A stretch of 64,000 nucleotides of DNA from Bradyrhizobium barranii subsp. apii (GTDB lineage Bacteria; Pseudomonadota; Alphaproteobacteria; Rhizobiales; Xanthobacteraceae): contig NZ_CP096255.1 in assembly GCF_011516635.5 (NCBI RefSeq), positions 248,001 through 312,000 on the forward strand, written 5' to 3'. The notes beneath the pieces are model-generated. The model saw only the letters and a list, made by a program, of their open reading frames with translations, was not told the origin of the DNA and searched no databases. Every line of letters begins with the position of its first letter. The first letter of the stretch is position 1. Of this stretch, positions 19,077 through 28,264 are shown piece after piece. Both the position numbers and the translations under genes were made by a program.

Positions 19077-19804
19077 TTTGAATTGGCAGACTTGTTCTGA
19101 GGCGTGCGTGTCTTCACCGGCGGCGCGGGCTGCTCGGCCGGCGCAGGCTGGGCAGCGGCGGGGTCATCCAGCTTGTCCAGATGCATCACCACATTGCCCT
19201 CGAAGCGGATGACGTCGCCGCCTTCCGTGATCCGCAGCCGGTCGGCGGTCAGCGTTCCGTTGGTCAGCTTGACGTCGACATGCTCATCCGAGGAGACCGC
19301 TCCCTTGCCCATGTCGACGAAGGCCGAGTTCAGCCGCGCCTCATAGCCGGACGAGGTGCGCAGGAAGATGTCCTTGTGCAGGTCGAGCTGCTGCTGCTTG
19401 TTGTCGAAGCGGCCGGTGCGCGCATCGAGCAGCAAAGTGGATTTGTCTTCCATCAGCACCTTTGCGCGCAAATCATTGAGATCGACATGATCGGGGTCGG
19501 TGATGTCCTGCGTCGCGGTCTTGGCCCAGAGCTCGTAGGGCCGCTGGTCCGGGGTGAAGCCGGACATATGCGGCGTTTCCATCGTGATCTTGGTGCCCGT
19601 CACCACGAGATTTCCGGAGTCGAGCTTCACGGGGATCTGGAAGGGATTGAGGAAGGTCGAGACGGCGACGATCGCGGCCATGGACGCAGCCACCGTCACC
19701 GGCACCGCGATGCGCAGAATCCGCACCAGGCGGCTGTGGCGCGCCGCGCTGGCAAACTTCGCCCCAAGCGCGGCGTCGTAGGTTGGATTCTGGGCCGAAT
19801 TCAC
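19073..19804 (-). CDS. lptC: LPS export system protein LptC
   Basis: 243 residues from a GTG at 19804 (a longer version would begin at the ATG at 19855). One membrane segment (ILRIAVPVTVAASMAAIVAV) is followed by a periplasmic OstA-like domain (ITMETPHMSGFTPDQRPYEL) and a Pro/Ala-rich tail. It anchors LptA to the inner-membrane LptBFG complex. The upstream open frame overlapping rnd is not considered coding. Confidence 0.9.
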   Translation of the reverse strand: MNSAQNPTYDAALGAKFASAARHSRLVRILRIAVPVTVAASMAAIVAVSTFLNPFQIPVKLDSGNLVVTGTKITMETPHMSGFTPDQRPYELWAKTATQDITDPDHVDLNDLRAKVLMEDKSTLLLDARTGRFDNKQQQLDLHKDIFLRTSSGYEARLNSAFVDMGKGAVSSDEHVDVKLTNGTLTADRLRITEGGDVIRFEGNVVMHLDKLDDPAAAQPAPAEQPAPPVKTRTPQNKSANSK

Positions 19805-19950
19805 CTGAGCTCCCGAGGTGTCGCTCGTCTCGTCCGGTTGACGGGCGCACGCCATTGTATCCGGCGCCGCCTGAATATGCAGCCTGCGACAGGCCGCACG
19901 AAAGTGTCCGAAACGGGGCGGCAGCCCTAAGCTAACAGCGGCCCGAGGCC

Positions 19951-20565
19951 TCAGGAATGCGCGAAAATGTCCTCTTCCTGCCAGCCCTGGAGGTCGAGCA
20001 GGGCGCGGGTCGGCAGGAAGTCGAAACAGGCTTTTGCCAGCGCGGTGCGGCCTTCCCGCACCAGCATGGCGTCGAGCCGCTCGCGCAGGGCATGAAGGTG
20101 CAGCACGTCGGAGGCGGCGTAGGCGAGCTGCGGCTCGGTCAGGCTGTCGGAACCCCAGTCGCTGGATTGCTGCTGCTTGGAGAGGTCGACATTGAGCACC
20201 TCGCGCACGAGGTCCTTGAGGCCATGCCGGTCGGTGTAGGTGCGGGTCAGGCGGGAGGCAATCTTGGTGCAATAAATCGGGCCGGTCATGACGCCGAAGG
20301 TCTGGTACAGCACCGCGACGTCGAACCGCGCGAAATGGAAGATCTTCGTGATCCCGGGATTGGCCAGCAGGGCCTTCAGGTTCGGCGCGTCGGTGTGGCC
20401 CTTGGGGATCTGCACCACGTCGGCGCTGCCGTCGCCGGGCGAGAGCTGCACCACGCAGAGCCGGTCGCGGTGCGGGTTCAGCCCCATGGTCTCGGTGTCG
20501 ATCGCCACCGCTCCGGTGTAGCGGGACAGGTCGGGCAGGTCGCCGCGATGCAGGCGTACGGTCAT
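19951..20565 (-). CDS. Ribonuclease D-like 3'-5' exonuclease domain protein
   Basis: 204 residues, the DEDD exonuclease domain alone without the HRDC domains of full RNase D. Catalytic residues are Asp23 and Glu25 (DTETMGLNP), Asp82 (FHFARFDVAVL), and Tyr149 and Asp153 (YAASD), so it is of DEDDy type. It trims 3' ends of structured RNA. It is found next to lptC in many Rhizobiales. Confidence 0.92.
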   Translation of the reverse strand: MTVRLHRGDLPDLSRYTGAVAIDTETMGLNPHRDRLCVVQLSPGDGSADVVQIPKGHTDAPNLKALLANPGITKIFHFARFDVAVLYQTFGVMTGPIYCTKIASRLTRTYTDRHGLKDLVREVLNVDLSKQQQSSDWGSDSLTEPQLAYAASDVLHLHALRERLDAMLVREGRTALAKACFDFLPTRALLDLQGWQEEDIFAHS

Positions 20566-20682
20566 GGCGTTTCAAAACCTCAATCGAATTGGTCGGTCGG
20601 CATCATAAGCTAATCGGATTGCCCGCGATGTAGCCACTGCCGGCCGGCCGCGCAAGCGGCAGCTGTTCCCGCCGGGGCGCGG

Positions 20683-22008
20683 TCAGATCGCCGCCAGCAT
20701 GATGCAGATCATCGCCGCCACCGTGGCGCGGCTGGCGCCATCGCGAAAAGTGTAGAGAATCGGATCGTCGGGCATCTCGCGGCGATGCGCCATCATCAGG
20801 GCGCGGCCGAACCAGTAGAGCAGCAGCGGGTTGAGCAGCCATAGCATCCAGGGACGGCTGTAGAGCGGCGTCACCGCGGAGGAGGAGACGTAGAGCGAGA
20901 ACACGGTCACCGCGTTCATGGCGCTCGCCGCGGCCATCGCGCCGATGATGTGCAGGTCGGTGATCCTGTAATCGCGGTTGGAGGGATCGGCGAGACCGGC
21001 GCTCTCGCGCATGCTGAGCTCGCTGAAGCGCTTGATCAGCGCCAGCGAGGTGAACACGAACAGCGAGAAGATCAAGAGCCATTCCGACAGCACGACGCCG
21101 ACGCCGACCGCGCCGGCGATGATGCGCAGCGCGTAGAGGCCGGCGAGCGTCACGACGTCGACCAGCATCTTGCGCTTGAGCGCGAGCGAATAGGCGATCG
21201 TGGTGGCGAGATAGCCACCGAGCACGCCGAGGAACAAAGGCGAGATGCAGAGGCTGGCGGTAACCGCGAGCAGCCACAGCGCGGGAATCGCAAGCAGTGC
21301 CGAGGACATCGGCAGTCGACCTGCCGCCAGCGCGCGATGGCGCTTGGTCGGATGCTGCCGGTCGGCTGAGAGATCGAGCAGATCGTTCATCAGGTAGGCG
21401 CCCGACGCGCAGGCCGAGAACGCCAGGAACGCCAGCAACGCGTAGCCGAGCGTCGCAAGGTTCATCTGATGCGCCGTGATCGCCGGCACGAACACCAGCG
21501 TGTTCTTGGCGTATTGATAGACGCGCAGCGCCTGCGCCCAGGTCTTAAGGCTGGCACGGCTGCTGCCGCGCGTCTCGATGCGCTCCATGGAGGCGCGGTC
21601 GAACGGCAGCCGGTCAGCCGCCGTGAGATCGGCCGGCGCAACGACGCCATCGAACCCGAGATGCGCGGCAATGCCCGCCGCGTGATGCGCAAACCGGCCG
21701 GCCACCAGATAAATCTTGTCGCCCCGCGCCCGCGCCGCCAGGGCCTGGTTCAGCACGTCGGCGTCATAGGGCAGATGGGCGTAGTCGAGCTCGGCCTGCG
21801 CCAGGATATCCGTGAGCGCCGCCATGCCCGGGCGTCCGCCCGCGCCGAAGCGGGCCAGCATGCGGCCGGGGCTGGAGAACAGCGCTTCCAGCAGCAGTTC
21901 GGAACGGAGCAGGGCGCCTTCGAGATCGATGACAAGCGTCCGCGCCGCGGCGGGGACCGCCGACGGTGTGGGGACGCCCGAATCGTAGTGCCAGGCAGGC
22001 TGCTCCAT
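20683..22008 (-). CDS. UbiA-family prenyltransferase with N-terminal HAD-like domain
   Basis: About 441 residues from the ATG at 22008. Residues 1-170 resemble a haloacid dehalogenase-like domain (LVIDLEGALLRSELLLEAL). The rest has eight or nine membrane segments with the UbiA aspartate motif NDLLDLSADRQHP and a second SNRDYRITD motif. The family moves prenyl or prenyl-phosphate groups in the membrane; similar fused proteins are annotated as decaprenyl-phosphate phosphoribosyltransferase-like. The precise substrate is not readable here. Confidence 0.85.
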   Translation of the reverse strand: MEQPAWHYDSGVPTPSAVPAAARTLVIDLEGALLRSELLLEALFSSPGRMLARFGAGGRPGMAALTDILAQAELDYAHLPYDADVLNQALAARARGDKIYLVAGRFAHHAAGIAAHLGFDGVVAPADLTAADRLPFDRASMERIETRGSSRASLKTWAQALRVYQYAKNTLVFVPAITAHQMNLATLGYALLAFLAFSACASGAYLMNDLLDLSADRQHPTKRHRALAAGRLPMSSALLAIPALWLLAVTASLCISPLFLGVLGGYLATTIAYSLALKRKMLVDVVTLAGLYALRIIAGAVGVGVVLSEWLLIFSLFVFTSLALIKRFSELSMRESAGLADPSNRDYRITDLHIIGAMAAASAMNAVTVFSLYVSSSAVTPLYSRPWMLWLLNPLLLYWFGRALMMAHRREMPDDPILYTFRDGASRATVAAMICIMLAAI

Positions 22009-22307
22009 CCGAAAACGCTCTAACTTGCCGCAACATGACCGGCCCTGAGGCCGGGGAGCAGGGAAATGGACGGCCGAGAGCCTAGGGGGCATTCGCTAAG
22101 GGCGGCTTAATCCGGCTGAGGGCCGGCGGCCCCTGGGGGATGCCGGACCCAAGCCATGCACCCTGCTGTTGCATGGATCCCACAACCCGGCGCCAGCTTC
22201 ATGTTCCGGCAGGGCTTTTGCCGCGCGCCCCGTGAAAATCCTCCCGGCCGACCCCATCTGCGAGTTTCGCGCGCTCGCTCGCCCCGCCCACAATGAAATC
22301 AGGTGTC

Positions 22308-23578
22308 ATGACCGAACAGACGCTCGCTGCGCCTATCGACGACCAACAGGAACGCCAGCGCGGCTTTACGCGCTACCAGGCGCTCCTGATCGCACTGCTC
22401 GCGTTCACGCAGTTCACGATCATCCTCGATTTCATCATCATGTCGCCGCTCGGCGCCATCCTGATGCCGGCGCTCGACATCACGGCCGGACAATTCGGCG
22501 TCGCGGTCTCGGCCTACGCGTTCAGCGCGGGACTATCGGGGATCCTCGCCGCCGGCTTTGCCGATCGCTTCGACCGCAAGCGCCTGCTGCTGTTCTTCTA
22601 TGTCGGCTTCACGCTCGGGACCCTGCTCTGTGCCGCCGCGCAGACCTACCACGTCCTGCTGCTCGGCAGGATCGTGACCGGATTGTTCGGCGGCGTGATC
22701 GGCTCGGTCGTGCTCGCCATCATCACCGATCTGTTCGCGCTGCACCTGCGCGGCCGCGTCATGGGCTTCGTCCAGACGGCGTTCGCCGCGAGCCAGGTGC
22801 TCGGCATTCCCGCGGGACTGTTTCTCGCCAACCACTGGAACTGGCATGTCTGCTTCATTGCGATCGTCGGCCTGTGATCGTCGCGATCGCAATCATCGCC
22901 TTCGCCATGGAGCCGGTCGACGCGCATCTGAAACTGAAGCAGGACAGAAACCCGTTCCGCCATCTGATCGCGACCGTCGGACAACCGCGCTATACGCTGG
23001 CCTTCGCCGTCACGACGTTGCTGGCGACGGGCGGGTACATGCTGATGCCGTTCTCCAGCGCCTTCACCGTGCATAATCTCGGGATCGACATCCTGCATCT
23101 GCCGACGATCTATCTCGTCTCCGGCCTGTTCAGCATCGTCACGGGACCGCTGGTCGGCAGGGCGAGCGACGCGTTCGGCAAGTACCCGACCTTCGTCTTC
23201 GGCAGCGTGGTGTCTGTCATCATGGTGCTGATCTACACCCATCTCGGCCACGTCTCGCTCGCGACCGCGATCCTCGTCAACGTGCTGATGTTCGTCGGCA
23301 TCTTCTCGCGCATGATCCCGTCGCAGGCGCTGATGTCGGCGATCCCCGACCCCAGCCAGCGCGGCTCGTTCAGCGCGGTCAGCGCGTCGCTTCAGCAGCT
23401 CTCCGGTGGGCTCGGTTCGGTCCTCGCCGCCGCCATCATCGCGCAACAACCGGATGGTTCGCTGCTCCATTTCGACCGGATCGGCTACGTCGTCGTCGCG
23501 TCGGCAATCGTCTCGCTGGTCGCGATGTACTTTGTGCAGAAGGCGGTGGCGGAGCGGACCGGGAGACGGGTGGTCTGA
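22308..23578 (+). pseudogene. MFS transporter, single frameshift
   Basis: Twelve-segment major facilitator with the loop motif GFADRFDRKRLL and paired halves. The N-terminal half ends prematurely (IAIVGL, TGA at 22875-22877). The second half (VIVAIAIIAFAMEPVDAHLK) continues in another frame from about 22875 to 23578. One missing G near 22874 (GGCCTG-TGATC) explains it. If real, the transporter is inactive; if it is a sequencing error, the protein is about 423 residues. The substrate is unknown; the sequence resembles drug or sugar exporters. Confidence 0.8.
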
Positions 23579-23599
23579 GGGCTCGGCTTGAAAAGCCCG

Positions 23600-23983
23600 C
23601 TATGCCCGCCCGCCGGCCAGCATTTCAAGCTGGTCGTGAAGCTGCGCAGGAAGATACGGCTTGGGGATGAACCTCGCCCCGAGTGGGATGTCATCCGCTG
23701 CCGGGCTGACTTGGCCGGACGTAATGAGGAGCCGCACGGGCGGCCATCGATCTCTGATCACCGCCGCCAGCCGAAGGCCATCCATCGAGCCGGGCATCTG
23801 AATGTCTGTGAAGACGACGGTGATCGCCGGTTCCGTCTCCAGCAGATTGACAGCCTCGTCTGCGTCGGCCGCCTCGAAGACATCGAAGCCCATATCCCGC
23901 ACCATGTCAGCCGCGTTCACGCGGATGAGGAAGTCATCTTCCACGATGAGGATCACGTCCCTATGCTGGCTGAGATTGGACAC
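23600..23983 (-). CDS. Single-domain response regulator
   Basis: 127 residues consisting only of a receiver domain. The acidic pair is E15-D16-D17 (IVEDD), the phospho-acceptor Asp60 (FTDIQMPG), and the conserved lysine lies in IPKPY. No output domain is present, so it acts by protein contact or phosphorelay. It is convergent with no gene and lies near a histidine kinase on the other strand (24087-25256), a plausible partner. Confidence 0.9.
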   Translation of the reverse strand: MSNLSQHRDVILIVEDDFLIRVNAADMVRDMGFDVFEAADADEAVNLLETEPAITVVFTDIQMPGSMDGLRLAAVIRDRWPPVRLLITSGQVSPAADDIPLGARFIPKPYLPAQLHDQLEMLAGGRA

Positions 23984-24086
23984 TTATGCTCCGGCATAAC
24001 CGAGCATAAGGTTTGAACGGCTTCTTTGTTCCACCGAACGTCTTGCAAAGGATCGCGTTTGTTAGAGTAGGGCGTTAGGGTTCACC

Positions 24087-25256
24087 ATGGCAATTGACAT
24101 CAAGGCGGACGTGGATGCCGTCCAGCAGATTGGGGCAGTTCCCAAAGTTTTGGATTTGGCCGCACGCATAACGGGCATGGGCTTCGTCGCGATAGCGCGC
24201 GTGACTTCAGATCAATGGATTTGCTGCGCCGTTCGGGACAGCATCGCCTTTGGCCTTGAGCCGGGCGGAGAACTGCGTGTCGAGACGACCATCTGCAACG
24301 AGATCCGGCAGCACGGCAACACGGTCGTCATCAACGATGTGCAGACGGACGACGTCTTCTGCAATCATCCGACACCGGCCATGTATGGATTTCGCAGCTA
24401 CATCTCAGCTCCCATCGTCCTGATCGACGGAGCCGTCTGGGGAACATTGTGCGCCATCGACCCCACGCCTCGACAACTTCGTACGCCTGAAATCCTCGAC
24501 ACGTTTCAGCTGTTGGCCGAACTGATCGCTGCACAGCTCGAACTCAATCAACGTCTGGAGCGGAGTCAGGCCGATCTCATCGACGAACGAAAAACGGCAG
24601 AGCTTCGCGAGCAGTTCATCGGCGTATTGGGGCACGATCTTCGCAATCCCCTCGCAGCCGTCGATGCGGGCATGCGCGTGCTGCTGAAGAACCTCGACAC
24701 CGGGCGGGCGCCCGAAATCGCGCTTGGCGTTCAAAAAGCCGTCTATCGCATGGCCGGCATCGTCGAAAACGTCATGGACTTCGCGCGAGGCCGACTTGGC
24801 GGAGGCCTTACGATCAAGCAAGATGCGACGCTGCCGTTGACGCCGGTGCTGGAGCAAATCATTGCGGAGTTCAGGACGGCTTGGCCGACCGTGACGATCA
24901 GTTCATCGGTCCAGATCGAAGAGCCCATCAGCTGCGATCGGAGCAAGATGGGCCAACTTTTCTCGAACCTGCTCGGGAATGCAATTACGTACGGTGACCA
25001 GAGTAGGCCGATCCACGTCGTAGCCAGAACCTTGGACGGAACGTTCGATCTGACGGTGTCCAACGAAGGCCCGCCAATCTCCGAAAAGGCGCTGGCAAAC
25101 CTCTTCAAGCCATACACGCGAGGCGATCGGCCCAGTCAGCAGGGTCTGGGACTTGGTCTCTACATTGCTTCGCAAATCGCCCAGGCCCATGGAGGCAAAT
25201 TGAGTGCGATATCGACCGGACGCGAAACGACCTTCTCTTTCGAGATGCCGATCTAG
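24087..25256 (+). CDS. GAF-domain sensor histidine kinase
   Basis: 389 residues. A GAF sensor domain spans about 15-160, the dimerisation/H-box LGHDLRNPLAAV (His183) follows, and then the ATPase domain with an N-box (LFSNLLGNAITYG) and a G-box (GLGLGLYIASQIAQAHGG). There is no transmembrane segment, so it is a soluble sensor. It is divergently placed to the single-domain response regulator 103 bp away, suggesting a two-component pair. The signal is unknown. Confidence 0.9.
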   Translation: MAIDIKADVDAVQQIGAVPKVLDLAARITGMGFVAIARVTSDQWICCAVRDSIAFGLEPGGELRVETTICNEIRQHGNTVVINDVQTDDVFCNHPTPAMYGFRSYISAPIVLIDGAVWGTLCAIDPTPRQLRTPEILDTFQLLAELIAAQLELNQRLERSQADLIDERKTAELREQFIGVLGHDLRNPLAAVDAGMRVLLKNLDTGRAPEIALGVQKAVYRMAGIVENVMDFARGRLGGGLTIKQDATLPLTPVLEQIIAEFRTAWPTVTISSSVQIEEPISCDRSKMGQLFSNLLGNAITYGDQSRPIHVVARTLDGTFDLTVSNEGPPISEKALANLFKPYTRGDRPSQQGLGLGLYIASQIAQAHGGKLSAISTGRETTFSFEMPI

Positions 25257-25288
25257 GCGGGCCGGGAGCAGGATCGTCTGGAGCCAGG

Positions 25289-25498
25289 TTATTGCTTTAC
25301 GCTGGCCGGGAAAATGAGCGACTGATCGTCGATCTCCTGATCCGCGAGCTGATGGACGCCCGCCATGGCGTGCAGCTCGACCAAGGACGGCATGGCCGCT
25401 GCGGATAGCTCTATCGAGCGAGGTTGCGTCCTGAAGATCAGGGCAGAAGCGGCGATCAGAGCTGCAACGGCGAAACAGGCGATCAGCAACCGGCGCAT
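25289..25498 (-). CDS. Small membrane-anchored protein
   Basis: 69 residues. An N-terminal hydrophobic anchor (LLIACFAVAALIAASALIF) follows basic MRR, and a short soluble tail follows. It resembles the 41-residue peptide at 25555-25680 in its first residues (MRxxxIACxxAAxxA), so the two look like paralogues. It has no recognised function; it lies beside formate-dehydrogenase accessory genes. Confidence 0.55.
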   Translation of the reverse strand: MRRLLIACFAVAALIAASALIFRTQPRSIELSAAAMPSLVELHAMAGVHQLADQEIDDQSLIFPASVKQ

Positions 25499-25554
25499 AT
25501 GGCGTCTCCCACGTCTATGTGGAGAACAGAAAGCTTAACAAACAATAATGACCG

Positions 25555-25680
25555 CTAAACGCGGGCGCTCGACTCAGCGAACGCCGTTGTGGCGGACTCC
25601 TGCACGAAATGATCAACGATGCCCGCGGCACCGAGTGCGACGACGGCGGCGAACAGACAGGCAATTATGAAAACGCGCAT
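25555..25680 (-). CDS. 41-residue hydrophobic peptide
   Basis: The peptide runs from ATG at 25680 to TAG at 25555. It begins MRVFIIACLFAAVVALGAAG, then a short polar tail (VQESATTAF). It is a signal-like or single-span peptide. A small secreted or membrane peptide commonly stands between the TorD-like gene and the formate dehydrogenase genes in this cluster type; here no dehydrogenase follows. Coding status is inferred from the hydrophobic pattern and position. Confidence 0.5.
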   Translation of the reverse strand: MRVFIIACLFAAVVALGAAGIVDHFVQESATTAFAESSARV

Positions 25681-25754
25681 TCTGTTGATCCCTACATCTA
25701 TAATCTAGCACGCTCCCAAACGGATTTGTGCAGCGGCGGTACAAAACGCCGTGT

Positions 25755-26366
25755 TCAACCTGGAAGTGCGAAGGCCTCCGCCTCGATATCGATGAACGTC
25801 CGTCCGAGCGCGCCAACGGCGGCATAGAAGTCTGCCGAACGCGCCCGCTCGAGATCGGCGAAAAAGCGCCTCATCCAGCGTGAGACATGCTGATCAAAGA
25901 AGAGGCGCTCGGCGCCTGCTGGTGCCAAAATGCTCCCGCCGGCAAAGCCTGCCATGATCTCACAGAGAAATCCCGCGTGATCCTCGGGCTCCGTACGCTC
26001 CGGGGCCTTTTCGAGGCCGAGCCCCTCGAGAGTTTCGCGCAACCGCGCGAGTGGACGGCCATACAGGGTATCGGACAGGTAGTGTGACGCATAAGGCAGC
26101 AGCGCCCCCTTGCCCAACCCTGCAAAGAGGGCGAAGAACTCGCGCGAAGCGGCCTCCTCATTGGTCCGGCGCGCCGCATCCGCCAGCGCCATGTGTGCCG
26201 CGCCCATCGCACTTGCATCGCCGTGCAATGCAGAGATCCGGTGCAGCAGCTGCGTGTCGGGGCTGCGCATCAGCAACGTCGCCAACAGCGCATATTCCTG
26301 CGCGCGGGCGAGGTCGAATTCATCGACGATACGCACTGAAGCGGTTGTTGAAGTTGGATCCATCAT
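25755..26366 (-). CDS. TorD-like molybdoenzyme chaperone (formate dehydrogenase type)
   Basis: About 203 residues, all-helical TorD/DmsD family. The conserved motif is PEDHAGFLCEIMAGF, preceded by LLPYASHYLSDTLYG. These chaperones hold the apo-molybdoenzyme until cofactor loading and Tat export. It follows DUF3306 and DUF3305 on the same strand, the arrangement of formate dehydrogenase accessory operons. The ATG at 26366 is taken (26381 is also possible). Confidence 0.85.
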   Translation of the reverse strand: MMDPTSTTASVRIVDEFDLARAQEYALLATLLMRSPDTQLLHRISALHGDASAMGAAHMALADAARRTNEEAASREFFALFAGLGKGALLPYASHYLSDTLYGRPLARLRETLEGLGLEKAPERTEPEDHAGFLCEIMAGFAGGSILAPAGAERLFFDQHVSRWMRRFFADLERARSADFYAAVGALGRTFIDIEAEAFALPG

Positions 26367-26402
26367 TGTTCGATCGCGCAAGACATATCATCCTGCCGGT
26401 TG

Positions 26403-27038
26403 CTAGCGGGGCAATGCGCTGCCATGACGTCGTGCTCGCTGGGAGGGCGGCTCTCCGGCAGCAGGACTGACGGACTGCATGCTCTCATTCCGCTCCTGGT
26501 CCGGTCGCGCCGTGGCATCATCGGGCAGCGATTGAGCTGCGAATGTCATCGGTTCGAGAATGGGCTGTTCGGCATCAAGCTTTCCTTGCGGAATGAGCTC
26601 GGTTGGCGGCGGCACATCCGCAAGCGCGTCACCCACCTGCTCCAGCCCCTTCGACATCTGCGCAACGAGATCGGCGACGTTGTCCGCCGGGTCGAGCGGG
26701 CCAAATCCGGGAATTGCGTTGGGATCGTTGAAATCCCACTGGTTCTCCGCGATCCCGATGAAGTCGCGGATCGCAGGGTCCGCTGCCCAGGCACGGCGCA
26801 ATGCCAGGCGCGTCAGTTCGGCCGGAACGCCCGTCTGCAGGAACGCCGCAATGTCGGTGTGAGCGGTGATCGATTCGATCGACGGCAAACTGGCGAGATC
26901 GAAAGGCCGGACGTTCTCGCCATTCGCTACGGACGGCTCGGCAGCCTGCTCCTTGTCGGCCGGGGCAAGTTCAGCGTTTTGGCTTTTCGAGGCTTGCTTG
27001 AGCCGCGCCCAGCGAACGAAGACGTTAGTCTCTGACAT
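26403..27038 (-). CDS. DUF3306 protein
   Basis: 211 residues. It starts MSETNVFVRWARLK, carries a conserved central segment (DIAAFLQTGVPAELTRLALRRAWAAD in part, then NDPNAIPGFGPL) and a disordered C terminus. The family is known only from clusters with DUF3305, TorD-like chaperones and formate dehydrogenase; its biochemical role is not defined. It starts 20 bp after the DUF3305 stop, so it lies in the same operon. Confidence 0.85.
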   Translation of the reverse strand: MSETNVFVRWARLKQASKSQNAELAPADKEQAAEPSVANGENVRPFDLASLPSIESITAHTDIAAFLQTGVPAELTRLALRRAWAADPAIRDFIGIAENQWDFNDPNAIPGFGPLDPADNVADLVAQMSKGLEQVGDALADVPPPTELIPQGKLDAEQPILEPMTFAAQSLPDDATARPDQERNESMQSVSPAAGEPPSQRARRHGSALPR

Positions 27039-27058
27039 TGATCTCTCTCATGCCGCTG

Positions 27059-27565
27059 CTAACGATTGCGCTGCCGTTTGACGAATGGTCGTTCGACATG
27101 ATGCTCGGCGACGAACCGGCCGACGATCTCGGAGATGCCTGGTGGCATCGGCACGGCTTCGACCAGATTGCTGCCTGCATCGGTAAACGCCTCGCCCTCC
27201 GCCGGATCGGCCGTGACCGCGAGCAGCTCGTAGGGCGGCTCGGAACCGGTCGGACGCAAATTGACCCACAGCGTGGGCGAGCCTGACGCGAGATTTTCGC
27301 GATAGTTGGTGGTTTCGGTCCGGTGCAGCTCGATCACGGCATCACCGGCGTAGAACAACGTGACCTCGCCTTCGCCACCAATCGGAGTCCACGGCTTCGC
27401 GGACGGCTCTCCCGCGAACACCGAGACGGGCCGCCACAGAAAATCGGCCCACGCACTCTTCGCCTTGCGCCGTTCGATTGCGACACCGACAGCAATGCGT
27501 GCAAGACTTGTCGATATCAATGTACCCTCTCGCGATCGAGATGTGGTTCCCGCTTCCGAAGCCAA
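27059..27565 (-). CDS. DUF3305 protein
   Basis: About 150-168 residues. The conserved N-terminal stretch IAVGVAIERRKAKSAWADFL is followed by WRPVSVF and VTLFYAGDAVIELHRTET. It is the first gene of the DUF3305-DUF3306-TorD set, divergent from the poly-ferredoxin gene. The start is uncertain: the ATG at 27565 or a later TTG near 27520. It is a formate-dehydrogenase accessory protein of unknown mechanism. Confidence 0.82.
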   Translation of the reverse strand: MASEAGTTSRSREGTLISTSLARIAVGVAIERRKAKSAWADFLWRPVSVFAGEPSAKPWTPIGGEGEVTLFYAGDAVIELHRTETTNYRENLASGSPTLWVNLRPTGSEPPYELLAVTADPAEGEAFTDAGSNLVEAVPMPPGISEIVGRFVAEHHVERPFVKRQRNR

Positions 27566-27647
27566 TCCAGCGAAGCCGCGCGCTCGCGCCCGGCGAGAGC
27601 GATAATCGTGCGCTCGTGATACGGGCGTCGTCTTTTCCGATACGCGG

Positions 27648-27657
27648 AGTATATACT
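27648..27657. promoter_or_regulatory. AGTATATACT palindrome between divergent genes
   Basis: A 10-bp perfect palindrome lies between the DUF3305 operon and the poly-ferredoxin gene. It may be part of a divergent promoter or operator. There is no further support. Confidence 0.25.
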
Positions 27658-28264
27658 TCGGGGGTGAACGGGCCAGTAGGTGGCCGCTCTATTTTGGGAG
27701 CCGCGAGATATTGTGACCGTCATATCTGACACCGGCAGGCGCCTCCTGATCTGCTCGTGCGAAGGGACGATGCCGCTCGATGCAGACGCAATTCGCCGCG
27801 GCTGCCGCGGTGAAGTGACGGCAGCGACGCAGCTCTGCGGCGCCGAACTCGGCCGATTCAAGGCTGTCGCCGCCGAAGATGGTCCGCTCACGGTGGCCTG
27901 CACGCAGCAGGCAGCGTTGTTTTCGCAGGTTGCTTCCGAAAATAATCGTGCGAATTCGATACAGTTTGCCAACATCCGCGAGACCGCCGGATGGTCCGGC
28001 GATGCCGACCGCGCGGGACCGAAGATGGCCGCGCTGCTGGCCGCCGCGGCCGAAGTCGCTGCACCCGCGCCGATGGTCCAGCTGGAAAGCAGCGGGGTCA
28101 TCCTGATCTACGGCCGCGACGAGGCCGCGATCGAGGCTGGCGACTTGCTGAAGGAGCATCTCGACGTCACCGTGCTGATTGCGCCGCCAGCCGCGATCGC
28201 ACCGCCACGTAACGCCGACTATCCGATTGCCAAGGGCCGGATAACGAGCGTCAAGGGACACCTA

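Noticed and set aside
19805..20575. Extension of lptC upstream through the RNase D-like gene
   Set aside because: The extra frame has low-complexity composition and overlaps a gene with clear DEDD residues; lptC starts at the GTG at 19804 or the ATG at 19855.
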